NCBI RefSeq assembly: GCF_905147045.1
Contig: NC_065916.1
Coordinates: forward strand, 3,562,561 to 3,626,560
Direction of reading: 5' to 3'
Length of the DNA stretch: 64,000 nucleotides
Origin: Nymphalis io
Lineage: Eukaryota > Arthropoda > Insecta > Lepidoptera > Nymphalidae
Positions 9,450-18,477 of the stretch are shown here, piece after piece. The notes below the pieces were generated by a model. The model was not told where the DNA came from. It worked only from the letters and a program-made list of their open reading frames with translations, and searched no databases. Within the stretch, counting starts at the first letter, position 1, and each line of letters starts with the position of its first letter. Both the position numbers and the translations under genes were made by a program.

Positions 9450-9801
9450 ATATTTATAAGGCTTCGTATCCAGAAGTTTTTGATTCGATTATCATGTAGA
9501 GATCCTATACGTGTGTACTCGTAATAAGGAGATGACGCCTTATCCCAGCTGTGGGTAAAAATGCTGTTACATTTTTAAACAAATTAAATGATACCTACTC
9601 AGTCGGGACAAAAACCGACTTTGTTAATATTATATTGTAATATCATTTATTTTATCCTCAGATAAATATTTTATGGTCAAGAAACTGAGTTGTAATTGCA
9701 ATGGCAGTATATAATTTGATCTTGAAATTGTAATGACGTCATTGGTTGATGGTATGTGAGCTGTTTGTAGTGCGCAATACAATAGTTTTTCTTTTCTACA
9801 G

Positions 9802-9917
9802 GTGAACTCGATAACGGTAGAGGGAGCGCTCGCCTGAACATGTTCAGGCATTTGCACGAAGTGAAAAGTGGTAGGACGTCCTCGCTCAGCCACGAGATAC
9901 TCGGCTTCGATGCTCAG
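9802..9917 (+). CDS. GTPBP2: GTPBP2-like copy 1, exon 6 (switch I region)
   Basis: 116 nt between CTTTTCTACAG and GCTCAG|GTGCGC. It encodes [30 protein letters not shown] and HEILGFDAQ, closely following the GTPBP2 segment [13 protein letters not shown] and ILGF. Copies 2 and 4 begin TTGAA in place of GTGAA here (Gly to Val once spliced) and have TTG for TCG later (Ser to Leu). The frame is open and ends in phase 0. Confidence 0.88.
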
Positions 9918-9983
9918 GTGCGCTAATGATTATTTTGACGTTTATTTAAATTAAGAACAATCCCCCACCCACTTGCAAAGGCC

Positions 9984-10380
9984 GGGCAAACACCACTGCA
10001 CTTTGATGTGCTTAATTAATGGGCACATTGTCAGGAGATCTGCTTTTATGGGATGAAGTATTGCTATGTATATCCATCAACCCGCATTGAAGCTGCAAGT
10101 CAGAGCTCCAAATCACAAGTGGAGGGGAGGCCTTAGCCCAGCAGAGGTGTTATTTTTTTTATAATAAATAAATAGAAAAAAAAAGTAAAAGTAAGTTGTA
10201 CACTAGAAGTGAGATTTGGAAGCGTGTAGACATTGTTTGCGCCTGAACTCTCTAATTTTCACCCTGGGATTATGTGAATGTCTATGTTCCACTGCTGGGC
10301 TAATCCCTCCCTCTTCTCCCTTTGATGAGGAGCTTATTCCAATACGCTGTTCCAATTTAGTGGGGCTAATCTGGGTTTTA
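9984..10380 (+). mobile_element. Degenerate SINE family C fragments
   Basis: CCGGGCAAACACCACTGCAC and GATGTGCTTAATTAAT resemble the inner part of family C, as does AGCCCAGCAGAGG near 10136. A second fragment (TGTTCCACTGCTGGGCTAA) lies opposed near 10290. Equivalent sequence occurs in copies 2, 3 and 4. Confidence 0.55.
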
Positions 10381-10535
10381 ACACGCTATCATTGGTAACG
10401 ATTTACACATTCTATTCACTACCATCTCGGTTCTCAATAGGATTAAGAGTGTGTGGGAATAGAGACTATCTGTGCTTCCACGCACACACAAGTACCATTA
10501 TTAGTCCCGTGCAGTTGTCTAAACCGTTCGTATTC

Positions 10536-10773
10536 GTAACAGCCTGTGAATGTCCCACTGCTGGGCTAAAGGCGGGTTGGTGGAATACACATGTGGCAGA
10601 ATTTCAGTAAATTAGACACATGCAGGTTTCCTCACGGTGTTTTCCTTCACCGTCAAGCAGAGATGAATTATAATCACAAATTAAGCACATGAAAATTCAG
10701 TGGTGCTTGCCCGGGTTTGAACTCACGATCATCGGTTAAGATTCACGCGTTCTTACCACTGGGCCATCTCGGC
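10536..10773 (-). mobile_element. SINE family C copy in intron 6
   Basis: On the minus strand: head GAGATGGCCCAGTGGTAAGA and TGAGTTCAAACCCGGGC, then the family body, ending near GTAACAGCCTGTGAATGTC on the + strand. Conserved at 21790, 51841 (opposite strand) and 57225. Confidence 0.85.
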
Positions 10774-11039
10774 TACAAGTTGTCTAAACATCTGTATCTA
10801 GTTTTCAAACTCATTTTTCAATTATATTAATCTTTGTAAAAGCTTCCGTTATTCTATTATCCAGTTGTATGATGGCGTATGTTACACCCCGTTAACGATA
10901 GATGGCGCTCATTCGAAATGTCACATTCCTGAATCGCGCTGTCAAGATATTCGCTACGGAATGTATATAGTGTAGAAGTGATTGTTTTTGTAATCTAATA
11001 AATTGTAGTTTCATTTACCTAATCCCAGGTATCAGTGTT

Positions 11040-11170
11040 GCAGAACTATCGATAGTTTGACCTCGAAAACTATTATCGACAGTACTTCCGAAAGTATCGT
11101 GTTGTGTCAATATTGTCGATATTATCGATAGTTACTATAGCTCTCTGTTCACAATACTATTGATAACTCG
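11040..11170. promoter_or_regulatory. Cluster of TATCGATA palindromes (DRE-like)
   Basis: Within 130 bp there are two TATCGATA octamers and a third mutated to TATTGATA, plus several ATCGA/CGATA half sites. Copies 2, 3 and 4 keep the third site intact. TATCGATA is the DREF binding element in Drosophila and CGATA is bound by BEAF-32. Regulatory function here is inferred only, and the motifs may simply belong to a transposon. Confidence 0.3.
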
Positions 11171-11173
11171 TTT

Positions 11174-11257
11174 GCCTGCCTCGTTGGTCTAGTGGCTTGA
11201 TATAAGACCGCAGACCCCGGAGGTCCTGGGTTCAATTCCCAGGTCGGGCCAATAAAA
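11174..11257 (+). mobile_element. SINE family B head cut by the Dong element
   Basis: TCGTTGGTCTAGTGGCTTGA and GGGTTCAATTCCCAGG form the tRNA-like head. The body found in the other copies (for example 22832-23208) is missing; after CCAATAAAA the sequence switches to the Dong element. Confidence 0.8.
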
Positions 11258-11379
11258 CACACACTAACAGGAAAACGTATGATATGGACAAATGAATGCA
11301 ATGAAGCAATTATTAGGATTTATTTCAAAATAACACAATTAGAGACTAATAACACAATAAGACCGCTTATAGAAAACGT

Positions 11380-11959
11380 TTGTATGAAGAGTTTATAAAC
11401 TTATACCCAGAGTTTACACACATTACAGAGCAAAGATTAGCGGATCAACGAAGGGCAATAATAAATAATAAATATATTAAACAAGATAGATTAACACTGA
11501 TTAAACAACAAGTAGCAGATGAATTACATTATACACACACACTAACGGAAGACACATATAATGAACATTTACAAACAACAGAACAAAGTAATATTACACA
11601 ACGATGCATTCAAATCTAATTCAAAAACAAACTCACAAGCTAGGAAAATGCAAAACACTACAGTAACATGCACTGATTCCGTTACATCAACCCCTATCGA
11701 TGAACAAAACATAGAAAGTATCACCCACGATCATGATATGACTTTAGAAGAAAACACTGAAATAGAGAACACATTCGTTCGTGCTCTAGAACATTTTTGT
11801 GATATTGAACCAACTAGTAGACCATACATTCCTAAACAAAGGACTTCTAAAAAGTTTTCATTAATAATGAAATACATAGATACGATGATACTGACAAAAT
11901 TTGTAAACATTGATACTGATTTTATCACTCTACAGAAAATAATTTACTGTGCAGCATAG
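11380..11959 (+). pseudogene. N-terminal part of the Dong protein, broken
   Basis: Two overlapping open stretches, 11380-11619 in one frame and 11561-11959 in the next, encode a hydrophilic region. The second ends at a TAG (11957-11959). Beyond the stop the same frame continues with TAAKCNRARMTFLTQNN into the long RT frame. One frameshift near 11600 and one nonsense codon therefore separate this part from the main ORF. Confidence 0.65.
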
Positions 11960-11986
11960 ACAGCAGCTAAATGTAATAGGGCAAGA

Positions 11987-14788
11987 ATGACATTCTTAAC
12001 ACAAAACAACCACCAAAACAAATCATACAGAAAACCTAGTTGGCAAAGAAGATTAGAAAATAAAATAAGGAAGTTGCGAGCCAATATAGGCAGGTTAACA
12101 CAATTTATTAGAGGAAATAGAAACCCAAAAGTAGTAGCTGCAGTAGATCTCATAAAGACACAATATCAATCACACGCACAATATGAAAATACCAACACGC
12201 ATATAGAACACTTCTTAGATACCTTAAAACAGAAACTCAATGCAGCAGCTAGTAGACTTAAGAGATATTTGATGTGTACTGCCCGTAAAATAGAAAACAA
12301 AACATTTGCTAACAATGAAAAAATCTTCTATAGAAATTTATTATCTAACTGCAAAGATAATGAGCAAAATCTAGAAATACCTCCCCCTGAAATATTTCGA
12401 CAATTCTGGGCTAAGACATGGGAAAACCCCATAGAACATAATGAACATGCAGACTGGGTTAACGAAATAACTACACATATTCCAGAGATGGAGTTCAACT
12501 TCCTACCAATAGAAACATTTATAGATGTCATCAAACGAATGCACAATTGGAAATCCCCAGGCTCAGACAATATTCACAACTATTGGTACAAGAAATTTAG
12601 TAGCATACACTCATATATACATAAGTACTTAAATACATTCATTCAATCACCACATTTACTACCGAAATATATAACACATGGAATCACATACTTAGTACCT
12701 AAAGATAAACATGATACCACAAATCCAGATAAATACCGACCAATAACTTGCTTACAAACCATATATAAAATTTTATCAGCTTGCATAAGTGAAGAAATAT
12801 ACAAACATTTAACTAAACATAATATATTAGCCGAACAGCAAAAGGGGTGTAGAAAAAATAGCCAAGGTTGTAAGGAGCAGCTTACTTTTGATGCAATCAT
12901 TTTAAGTAGTGCGGTAAAATCAAAATCAGATATCCATACTATGTTTATTGATTATCAAAAAGCCTTTGATTCAGTCCCGCGTAGCTGGTTATTGTATGTC
13001 TTAAAATTGTATAAAATAAACCCAACCCTCATATCATTTCTTCAAAATTCTATGCAAAACTGGCAAACTGTATTAAAAATAAAACAATCGTCCATGAAAT
13101 CTCTAACTACTGAACCAATTCGTATCCAACGAGGAGTTTTTCAAGGAGACGTTCTGAGCCCCCTCTGGTTTTGCTTGGCCTTAAATCCTCTTTCACTCTT
13201 GTTAAATAAAACCAATACAGGATTCACACTTTACGGTAATAACACCCAATATAACTTATCACACCTCATGTACATGGACGATATAAAACTTTACTCCACT
13301 GACAAAAACAAGCTGCTTGAGTTAGCAAGCATTACGGAACAGTTCTCCAAAGATATTCATATGAAATTCGGTGTCGACAAGTGCAAAATTCTGTCAATCT
13401 CGAAAGGAAAAATCCTTAATAATAGCTACACACTCGAAACTGGTGAACAAATTGAACCAATGGATGAACAAAGCACATATAAATACCTTGGTTTTAAACA
13501 ATCTAGGCAAATACTACAAACTACGACAAAACAAGAACTGCTTACAAAATTCTCCCACCGATTAAATCTCGTATTAAAGACACACCTTAACTCTAAAAAC
13601 ACAATAAAAGCTATTAACACATTTGCCATACCCTTACTTACGTACTCTTTCGGAATAATACAATGGTCAAAAAGTGACATAAAAAAATTGCAGCGTACTA
13701 TAAACACTCACTTCACTAAATATAGGAAACATCATCCAAAATCTTGTATTCAAAGGCTCACACTACCACGCAAAGAAGGAGGAAGGGTATTAATAGACAT
13801 ACACAATTTACACAATAAGCAGATACTCTCACTCAGACCATACTTCCATGATAAATCCGAACACTCACCTCTACATAGACACGCAACAGAAATAGACAAA
13901 AAGCTTACACCATTAAACCTACATGACAAAAACACTCAAGTAAACGAACATATCATAAGTACACAACAACAAATGTTGGCATGGACTGAAAAAACACTGC
14001 ATGGGAGGCACCGAGCCTATTTGAACCAACCCCACGTCGACAAAGAGAAGTCGAACGAATGGCTCAAACGAGGTGAACTGTTCCCTGAGACCGAAGGTTT
14101 TATGCTCGCCATTCAAGACCAAATAATAGCAACTCGTAACTATAGGAAGTACATAATGAAGGATAATAATCAACCTACTGACTTATGTAGACAATGTAAC
14201 GCAGCCTCTGAAACTATTCAGCACATAACGGGGGCTTGCAAATCTCTCGCACAGACCGATTATAAGCATCGACATGATCAAGTGGCTGCAATCATACACC
14301 AACATTTAGCATACAAATATAAACTTATAACAGAAATGAATCCATATTACAAATATAAACCGGAAAGTGTATTAGACACTAGAAACCACAAAATCTACTG
14401 GGATAGAACAATAATAACTGACAAAACTATCTGTTATAACATACCAGTTATTACCGTTCATGATAAAATCAATGGAATCGTTTATCTTATCGATATAGCC
14501 GTTCCTAATTCACATAACATACAAACCACAATATCTGAAAAGTTAAGTAAATATCAAGATCTCGCCATAGAAATTAAAACGCAATGGAAAGCACAAACAG
14601 TACACATAGTCCCAATAGTCCTATCATCCACAGGTATCGTGCCAAAATCCTTGACACAAAGTCTTAACACCTTACAAATGCCAGCGTATATCCTCCATAT
14701 ACTTCAAAAAGCCATAATCCTTAACACCTGCCGTATCACCCGAAAGTTTATATCATCATCCACTTTATCATCAACGTTTTTAATATAA
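11987..14788 (+). CDS. Dong reverse transcriptase and restriction-like endonuclease
   Basis: 933 codons open. RT landmarks are NPDKYRPITCLQ, IDYQKAFDSVPRSW, RIQRGVFQGDVLSPLW and the catalytic YMDD at residues 429-432. The C-terminal half has LPRKEGGR, then a C-X2-C-X8-H-X4-C finger (Cys734, Cys737, His746, Cys751). A restriction-like endonuclease region follows, with VYLIDIAVPNSHN and EKLSKYQDLAIEI. It lacks an AP endonuclease, unlike the other LINEs here. Upstream coding is interrupted, so it is probably inactive. Confidence 0.9.
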   Translation: MTFLTQNNHQNKSYRKPSWQRRLENKIRKLRANIGRLTQFIRGNRNPKVVAAVDLIKTQYQSHAQYENTNTHIEHFLDTLKQKLNAAASRLKRYLMCTARKIENKTFANNEKIFYRNLLSNCKDNEQNLEIPPPEIFRQFWAKTWENPIEHNEHADWVNEITTHIPEMEFNFLPIETFIDVIKRMHNWKSPGSDNIHNYWYKKFSSIHSYIHKYLNTFIQSPHLLPKYITHGITYLVPKDKHDTTNPDKYRPITCLQTIYKILSACISEEIYKHLTKHNILAEQQKGCRKNSQGCKEQLTFDAIILSSAVKSKSDIHTMFIDYQKAFDSVPRSWLLYVLKLYKINPTLISFLQNSMQNWQTVLKIKQSSMKSLTTEPIRIQRGVFQGDVLSPLWFCLALNPLSLLLNKTNTGFTLYGNNTQYNLSHLMYMDDIKLYSTDKNKLLELASITEQFSKDIHMKFGVDKCKILSISKGKILNNSYTLETGEQIEPMDEQSTYKYLGFKQSRQILQTTTKQELLTKFSHRLNLVLKTHLNSKNTIKAINTFAIPLLTYSFGIIQWSKSDIKKLQRTINTHFTKYRKHHPKSCIQRLTLPRKEGGRVLIDIHNLHNKQILSLRPYFHDKSEHSPLHRHATEIDKKLTPLNLHDKNTQVNEHIISTQQQMLAWTEKTLHGRHRAYLNQPHVDKEKSNEWLKRGELFPETEGFMLAIQDQIIATRNYRKYIMKDNNQPTDLCRQCNAASETIQHITGACKSLAQTDYKHRHDQVAAIIHQHLAYKYKLITEMNPYYKYKPESVLDTRNHKIYWDRTIITDKTICYNIPVITVHDKINGIVYLIDIAVPNSHNIQTTISEKLSKYQDLAIEIKTQWKAQTVHIVPIVLSSTGIVPKSLTQSLNTLQMPAYILHILQKAIILNTCRITRKFISSSTLSSTFLI

Positions 14789-14871
14789 GCAACACTCCTT
14801 AACGCTTGGCTGCAGCCCGCGTTTTCGGTTTAAACCCTTCGAAAGAAGAGAAACTTTAAAAGTTAAATAAA

Positions 14872-15137
14872 AATAATAATAATAATAATATTGGACATTA
14901 TTCACACACGGTCATCTGATCCCAAATTAAGCAGAGCTTGTGTTATAGAAACCAGACAACTGATATACTACATATACTACTTTTCTTTTGTAAATACATA
15001 CTTATATAGATAATTACACCCAGACTCAGGACAAACAGACATGTTCATGCACACAAATATCTGTCCTGGGTGGGAATCGAACCCACGACCTTTGGCATGA
15101 AAGGCAAGTAACTACCAACCACGCCCACCGGCTCGTG
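14872..15137 (-). mobile_element. SINE family A copy, inverted (before exon 7)
   Basis: It starts with the ATT-type tail (AATAATATTGGACATTATTC on +) and ends with the head near ACCTTTGGCATGAAAGGC. It is opposed to the family A copy at 16797, and this pair brackets exons 7-9. In copies 2-4 the pair has recombined. Confidence 0.85.
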
Positions 15138-15295
15138 AAAAAATCAATACGTCAATACTATCGAAAAATCATTGATTATCGATAGTCCAAAACTATTGAT
15201 TTTATCGATAATGGACTATCGACATGCACCGGTATTACTTATACCTAAAATGAAAGTCATGTAATGTATTACATTCATATAATCGGTGTAATGTC
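15138..15295 (+). other. Intron end before exon 7 with ATCGATA motifs and no AG acceptor
   Basis: Several ATCGATA-type motifs occur (ATTATCGATAGTCC, TTTTATCGATAATGG). The bases just before the exon 7 homology read CGGTGTAAT; an AG would be expected in place of the final AT. Confidence 0.5.
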
Positions 15296-15451
15296 GTCAA
15301 CTACGGTTGTTCCGAGCTGATGACAGCGGAGCGCATCGGAGAGAGGAGCGCCAAGCTGGTGTCTTTCCTGGACCTGGCGGGCCACAGCAAGTACCAACGC
15401 ACCACGCTCCACGGGCTCACGGGTTACTCCCCGCACTACGCCATGCTTGTT
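15296..15451 (+). CDS. GTPBP2: GTPBP2-like copy 1, exon 7 (G3, DLAGH)
   Basis: The exon encodes VNYGCSELMTAERI, KLVSFLDLAGHSKYQRTTL and HGLTGYSPHYAMLV, ending CTTGTT|GTAAGT. DLAGH is the switch II DxxG motif; GTPBP2 has FIDLAGHHKY here. The donor and phase fit exon 8. No AG lies immediately upstream in a usable place, so the acceptor appears lost. No second copy of this exon exists in the window. Confidence 0.8.
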
Positions 15452-16076
15452 GTAAGTATGTTTATTTATTACTAGTTCCCATAAGTGTGGGGGGGGGGCT
15501 CAGATTTTAGGTATCCTAAGTCTTTTTCTATAGCCCTGATAACGTGTTTTCAAATTATTATTAGGTAAGGATTTTTTTGGAGTCCTGACATATCAAACCA
15601 AAAGTTAATTTTCATTTTATTGAATAAATATCTTATCTTATTAATACATTTTTACAAACAGCTCAAAATCAAAATAATTTATTCAGGTAATAATATATAA
15701 ACCTAACACTGGCTCAAACTGTAGATCCTACTAAAAATAATCGGCAAAAAACTAAACTCTTTTGCTACAATTAAACTATGTAAGAGTTTAAACACAATTT
15801 TTTATCATATTTATAAACCCTTATCGAGCAATACGTCTTATTAATGAAAGTTTTTTAAGAGAGAGAGTCGGTTCCTCCTAACTGGCCTAGGCCAGTCTGG
15901 GTACGGGCCGCGGGGTTGCCCCCTAACCTGTCGTGTCTTTAATTTTTGGCCCAAGGGGCCAGGGTCACAGCGACCCAGTGGCTGTAAGTATTTTAATTCA
16001 GCTACAAGATAATATTATAGATGGCACTGTAGTCATATTATCAACTTATACTATAAAGTTTTTTTTTTATTTCTAG
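15452..16076 (+). other. Intron 7 of copy 1
   Basis: AT-rich with a short GC-rich insert near 15861-15985 (TCCTAACTGGCCTAGGCCAG, then GCCAGGGTCACAGCGACCC), which may be an unassigned repeat fragment. No coding sequence seen. Confidence 0.4.
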
Positions 16077-16238
16077 ATTTCGGCAACAGCCGGTATAACT
16101 CGCATCACAGAAAAACACATCGGTCTTCTGCTGGCTTTGGACATGCCGTTCTTCGCAGTCATCAACAAGTGTGAACTGGTTAGCAACATCAACGCTGTTG
16201 TAGCGAGGCTGGCTCAATTGTTGGAACCCGCTAATAAG
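16077..16238 (+). CDS. GTPBP2: GTPBP2-like copy 1, exon 8 (G4 region)
   Basis: 162 nt, 54 codons, between TTATTTCTAG and AATAAG|GTCAGTG. It encodes ISATAGITRITEKHIGLLLA and MPFFAVINKCELV, matching GTPBP2 VSANTGIAGTTREHLG and VPFFIVVSKIDL. The guanine-specificity motif is NKCE in place of NKxD or SKID, a conservative Asp to Glu change at a critical position. The exon is single copy in the window. Confidence 0.85.
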
Positions 16239-16574
16239 GTCAGTGATTTTATTTTAAATAGCATCTATAAAGACTAGCTAATAAGCTAGGTTATTATTTC
16301 TTACATCAATGCTTATGGGTGATGGTGACCACTTACCATCAGGTGGCCCAATTGCACACATATAACATAAAGAGAAGCCGGGGGGGGGGAAAGTTTAACA
16401 GACAAACAGATATATTTACTTTCCCATTTATAATATTAGTATATATTGTAATTGGAAACATGCAGGTTTCCTCGCGATATTCTTCAAGGAGGACGAGATG
16501 ATAAATCAGGGATGCTGTATAATTTATAAATTTATTTAAATTTAAAGTAATGGTATATATTGGTATTATTACAG

Positions 16575-16684
16575 AAACCGCTGTTAATAACTGACGAGAA
16601 TATGGCAAGGAACTGCGTTGCGCAGCAAAAGTCGATACTGGACACCATAGACAATCTAGACGAGGAAATCAAAAAGGATGAGGA
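16575..16684 (+). CDS. GTPBP2: GTPBP2-like copy 1, exon 9
   Basis: 110 nt between GGTATTATTACAG and GAGGA|GTGAGT. It encodes KPLLITDENMARNCVAQQ, then SILDTIDNLDEEIKKDE, the linker after the G4 region. It ends in phase 2 and joins exon 10 to rebuild a Glu codon. Copies 2, 3 and 4 carry this exon in reversed orientation relative to their neighbours. Confidence 0.8.
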
Positions 16685-16796
16685 GTGAGTAGCTTCACAA
16701 GCCTTTATTTAACCCGAAGTGTTTCTGGGTGAACTCTTATGTATGACCTTAAAACGAGTTCCATACTATTGGTAATGGTAATAGTATTGTCTATAG

Positions 16797-16985
16797 CTAC
16801 GCCAACCACCCTTGCTAGATACTTGCCTTTCACGCCAAAGGTTGTGGGTTCGGTTCCCACTCAGGACAGACAATTGTGTGCATTAACATGTCTGTTTTTC
16901 CTGAGTCTGTGTGTAATTGTCTATACAATAGTATATCAGTTGTCTGGTTGCCATAGTACAAGCTCTGCTTAATTTCGGATCAGAT
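16797..16985 (+). mobile_element. SINE family A copy in intron 9
   Basis: Starts ACCACCCTTGCTAGATACTTGCC, has the B-box-like GTGGGTTCGGTTCCC, and ends in a TA dinucleotide run at ATCAGATATATATA in place of the usual ATT tail. It is opposed to the family A copy at 14872. Confidence 0.8.
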
Positions 16986-17038
16986 ATATATATATATATA
17001 TATAGTTGAACGCAAATCACAGTAGTGTCGGCCGGCAG

Positions 17039-17144
17039 GGTGGCCGTGTTCCCGGTGAGCTGCGTGCGCGGCGCCGGCTACAACGCGCTGCACGCGTGCC
17101 TTCTGGCGCTGGCTCCGCGCCGCGACCTGCAACACCCCGAGGAC
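17039..17144 (+). CDS. GTPBP2: GTPBP2-like copy 1, exon 10
   Basis: 106 nt between GTGTCGGCCGGCAG and GAGGAC|GTGAGTG. It encodes VAVFPVSCVRGAGYNALHAC and LLALAPRRDLQHPED, matching the G5 region of GTPBP2 (PIFTLSSVSGESLDLL). The SCVRGAG stretch corresponds to the SSVSG motif that contacts guanine. Copies of this exon occur at 24005, 50169 (minus) and 59057. The copies have GLNALHA where this one has GYNALHA. Confidence 0.85.
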
Positions 17145-17224
17145 GTGAGTGAACCATATGTTGCGCAGTTGACTAGTATCCTTTTTATTAAATTATAAAT
17201 GTTATAATTTATGTCACTTTACAG

Positions 17225-17319
17225 GAGGCGTGCGAGTTTCAAATAGACGAAATTTTCCACGTAGGGGACTCGACGGGGCCCGTCGTGGGGGGACGTCGAG
17301 GGCGACGAACTTATCATAG
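17225..17319 (+). pseudogene. GTPBP2: GTPBP2-like copy 1, exon 11 with a frameshifting gap
   Basis: 95 nt between CACTTTACAG and ATCATAG|GTGCG. It encodes EACEFQIDEIFHVGDSTGP, then VVGG, the start of the EF-Tu-type second domain (GTPBP2: EFQVDEIYTVPEVG, TVVGG). After GTGGGGGG the frame is lost; DVEGDELIIG is readable in another frame. The gap is 3n+2 nt in a G-run, so a true deletion or a homopolymer assembly error are both possible. Confidence 0.75.
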
Positions 17320-17388
17320 GTGCGTTGCGTTCTGTTAGTTGTGAGATGAATAGAGCGACGTATATTTAACACCCCCCCCCCCCCGAAG

Positions 17389-17834
17389 GACCTCTGGAGT
17401 CTGGCGAGTTCGCGGAGATATCCGTGCGAACGATATACCGCAACCGCGTCACGTGCGGCAGCGTGCGCGCGGGACAGTCGGCGTCGCTGGGCCTGAGTCG
17501 CTTCCCGCCGGGACTGCGGCAGGGCATGGTGCTGCTAGCGCGGCCGGGGGGCTACGCCGCGGGACTATCAGAACTAGTCCACTCGTCGCAAGCTTCGGAG
17601 AAGAATCGAAAGAACGCGAGGAGACAGAACAAGAATATCCTCCAGGACATCGCCAACGTGAAGAACAGCCTCACGAAGACATCGGACACGAAGTGCACGA
17701 ACGTGTACGTGTCGGACGACGGGAGCAAGTACAGCGACGCGCACGTGTCGAGCGACACGCAGGACAAGTGCGTGTGTGACGACCTGGTGTTCCTCGAAGA
17801 CCCAAACTACCCTAGACGCTGTATATACTTTGAG
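17389..17834 (+). CDS. GTPBP2: GTPBP2-like copy 1, exon 12 (domain 2)
   Basis: 446 nt from CCCGAAG to TTTGAG|GTGAGC, directly after a poly-C run. It encodes GPLESGEFAEISVRTIYRNR, VTCGSVRAGQSASLGL and GLRQGMVLLA, matching GTPBP2 (LELRVCSIQRNR, CRVLRAGQAATLAL, LRKGMVMV). A long insert follows, rich in Ser, Asp and Lys (ending KCVCDDL), that vertebrate GTPBP2 lacks. The exon closes with VFLEDPNYPRRCIYFE. The insert is probably a disordered loop. Only its last 16 codons survive in the other copies. Confidence 0.85.
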
Positions 17835-18207
17835 GTGAGCAGAAAACTCTACTCGTTTTTAAAAGATTAGCAAACCTTAGATATGCGATTCCACGCGATT
17901 CGCTACCAGCTCTGCTGTATTGTACACCACAAACACTTCTCGATCAATATATCTCTATATATAACACGACACTGTTACACTTAACTACTTATATACACTT
18001 TAGTTTTACTTACAAAGTTCCGATAACAACTTCACAGATAACCAAAACGGTAAATTTTTCGCGAATCCATAGTCAATACCACAGAATATTAAGATTTCGA
18101 CCAAATTTCAAGGTCAAAGTTGCTTATATACTCTACTTGCTATTGGAATCGACTATAGACGTGTATATGTTTGCACAGCACATTGTGTGTGTGTGTGTTT
18201 TTTTATC
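17835..18207 (+). other. Intron 12 of copy 1, no gene seen
   Basis: AT-rich intron shared with copies 2, 3 and 4. It ends in a TG-repeat (GTGTGTGTGTG) before a SINE C. Copy 1 then breaks off at 18477, before exon 13. Confidence 0.5.
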
Positions 18208-18455
18208 CGTAACAGCACGTGAATGTCCTACTGCTGGGCTAAAGGCCTCCTCTCCCTTTTTTGAGGAGAAGGTTTGGAGCTTATTCCACCACGCTGCTCC
18301 AGTGCGGTTTGGTAAATACACATGTGGCAGAATTTCAGTGAAATTAGACACATGCAGGTTTCCTCACGATGTTTTCCTTCATCGTAAAGTACGAGATGAA
18401 TTATAATCACAAATTAAGTACATGAAAATTCAGTGGTGCCTGAACCATCTTGGCT
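18208..18455 (-). mobile_element. SINE family C copy in intron 12
   Basis: Contains TGCTGGGCTAAAGGCCTCC on +, and the family body GAAATTAGACACATGCAGG. It lacks the distal part of the tRNA-like head (stops at CTGAACCATCTTGGCTG). Equivalent copies are at 24592, 49404 (plus) and 59684. Confidence 0.85.
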
Positions 18456-18477
18456 GTTTTTTTTATATGCTAGCAAT

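Larger units (their letters stand above)
11258..14871 (+). mobile_element. R4/Dong-type non-LTR retrotransposon
   Basis: The element spans from the broken SINE B to an ATA/TAA microsatellite. Its protein has an RT followed by a CCHC finger and a restriction-like endonuclease, the layout of R2/R4-type LINEs. The 3' end runs into AATAATAATAAT, and silkworm Dong is known to insert in TAA repeats. Compared with copy 2, about 430 bp of SINE B body and spacer are missing, so the insertion came with a deletion or the 5' junction is complex. It lies in the intron between exons 6 and 7 and is absent from the other copies. Confidence 0.85.

Noticed and set aside
11174..11257. tRNA gene
   Set aside because: The A- and B-box-like parts and length suggest a tRNA, but the same head recurs attached to SINE bodies and no complete cloverleaf was found.
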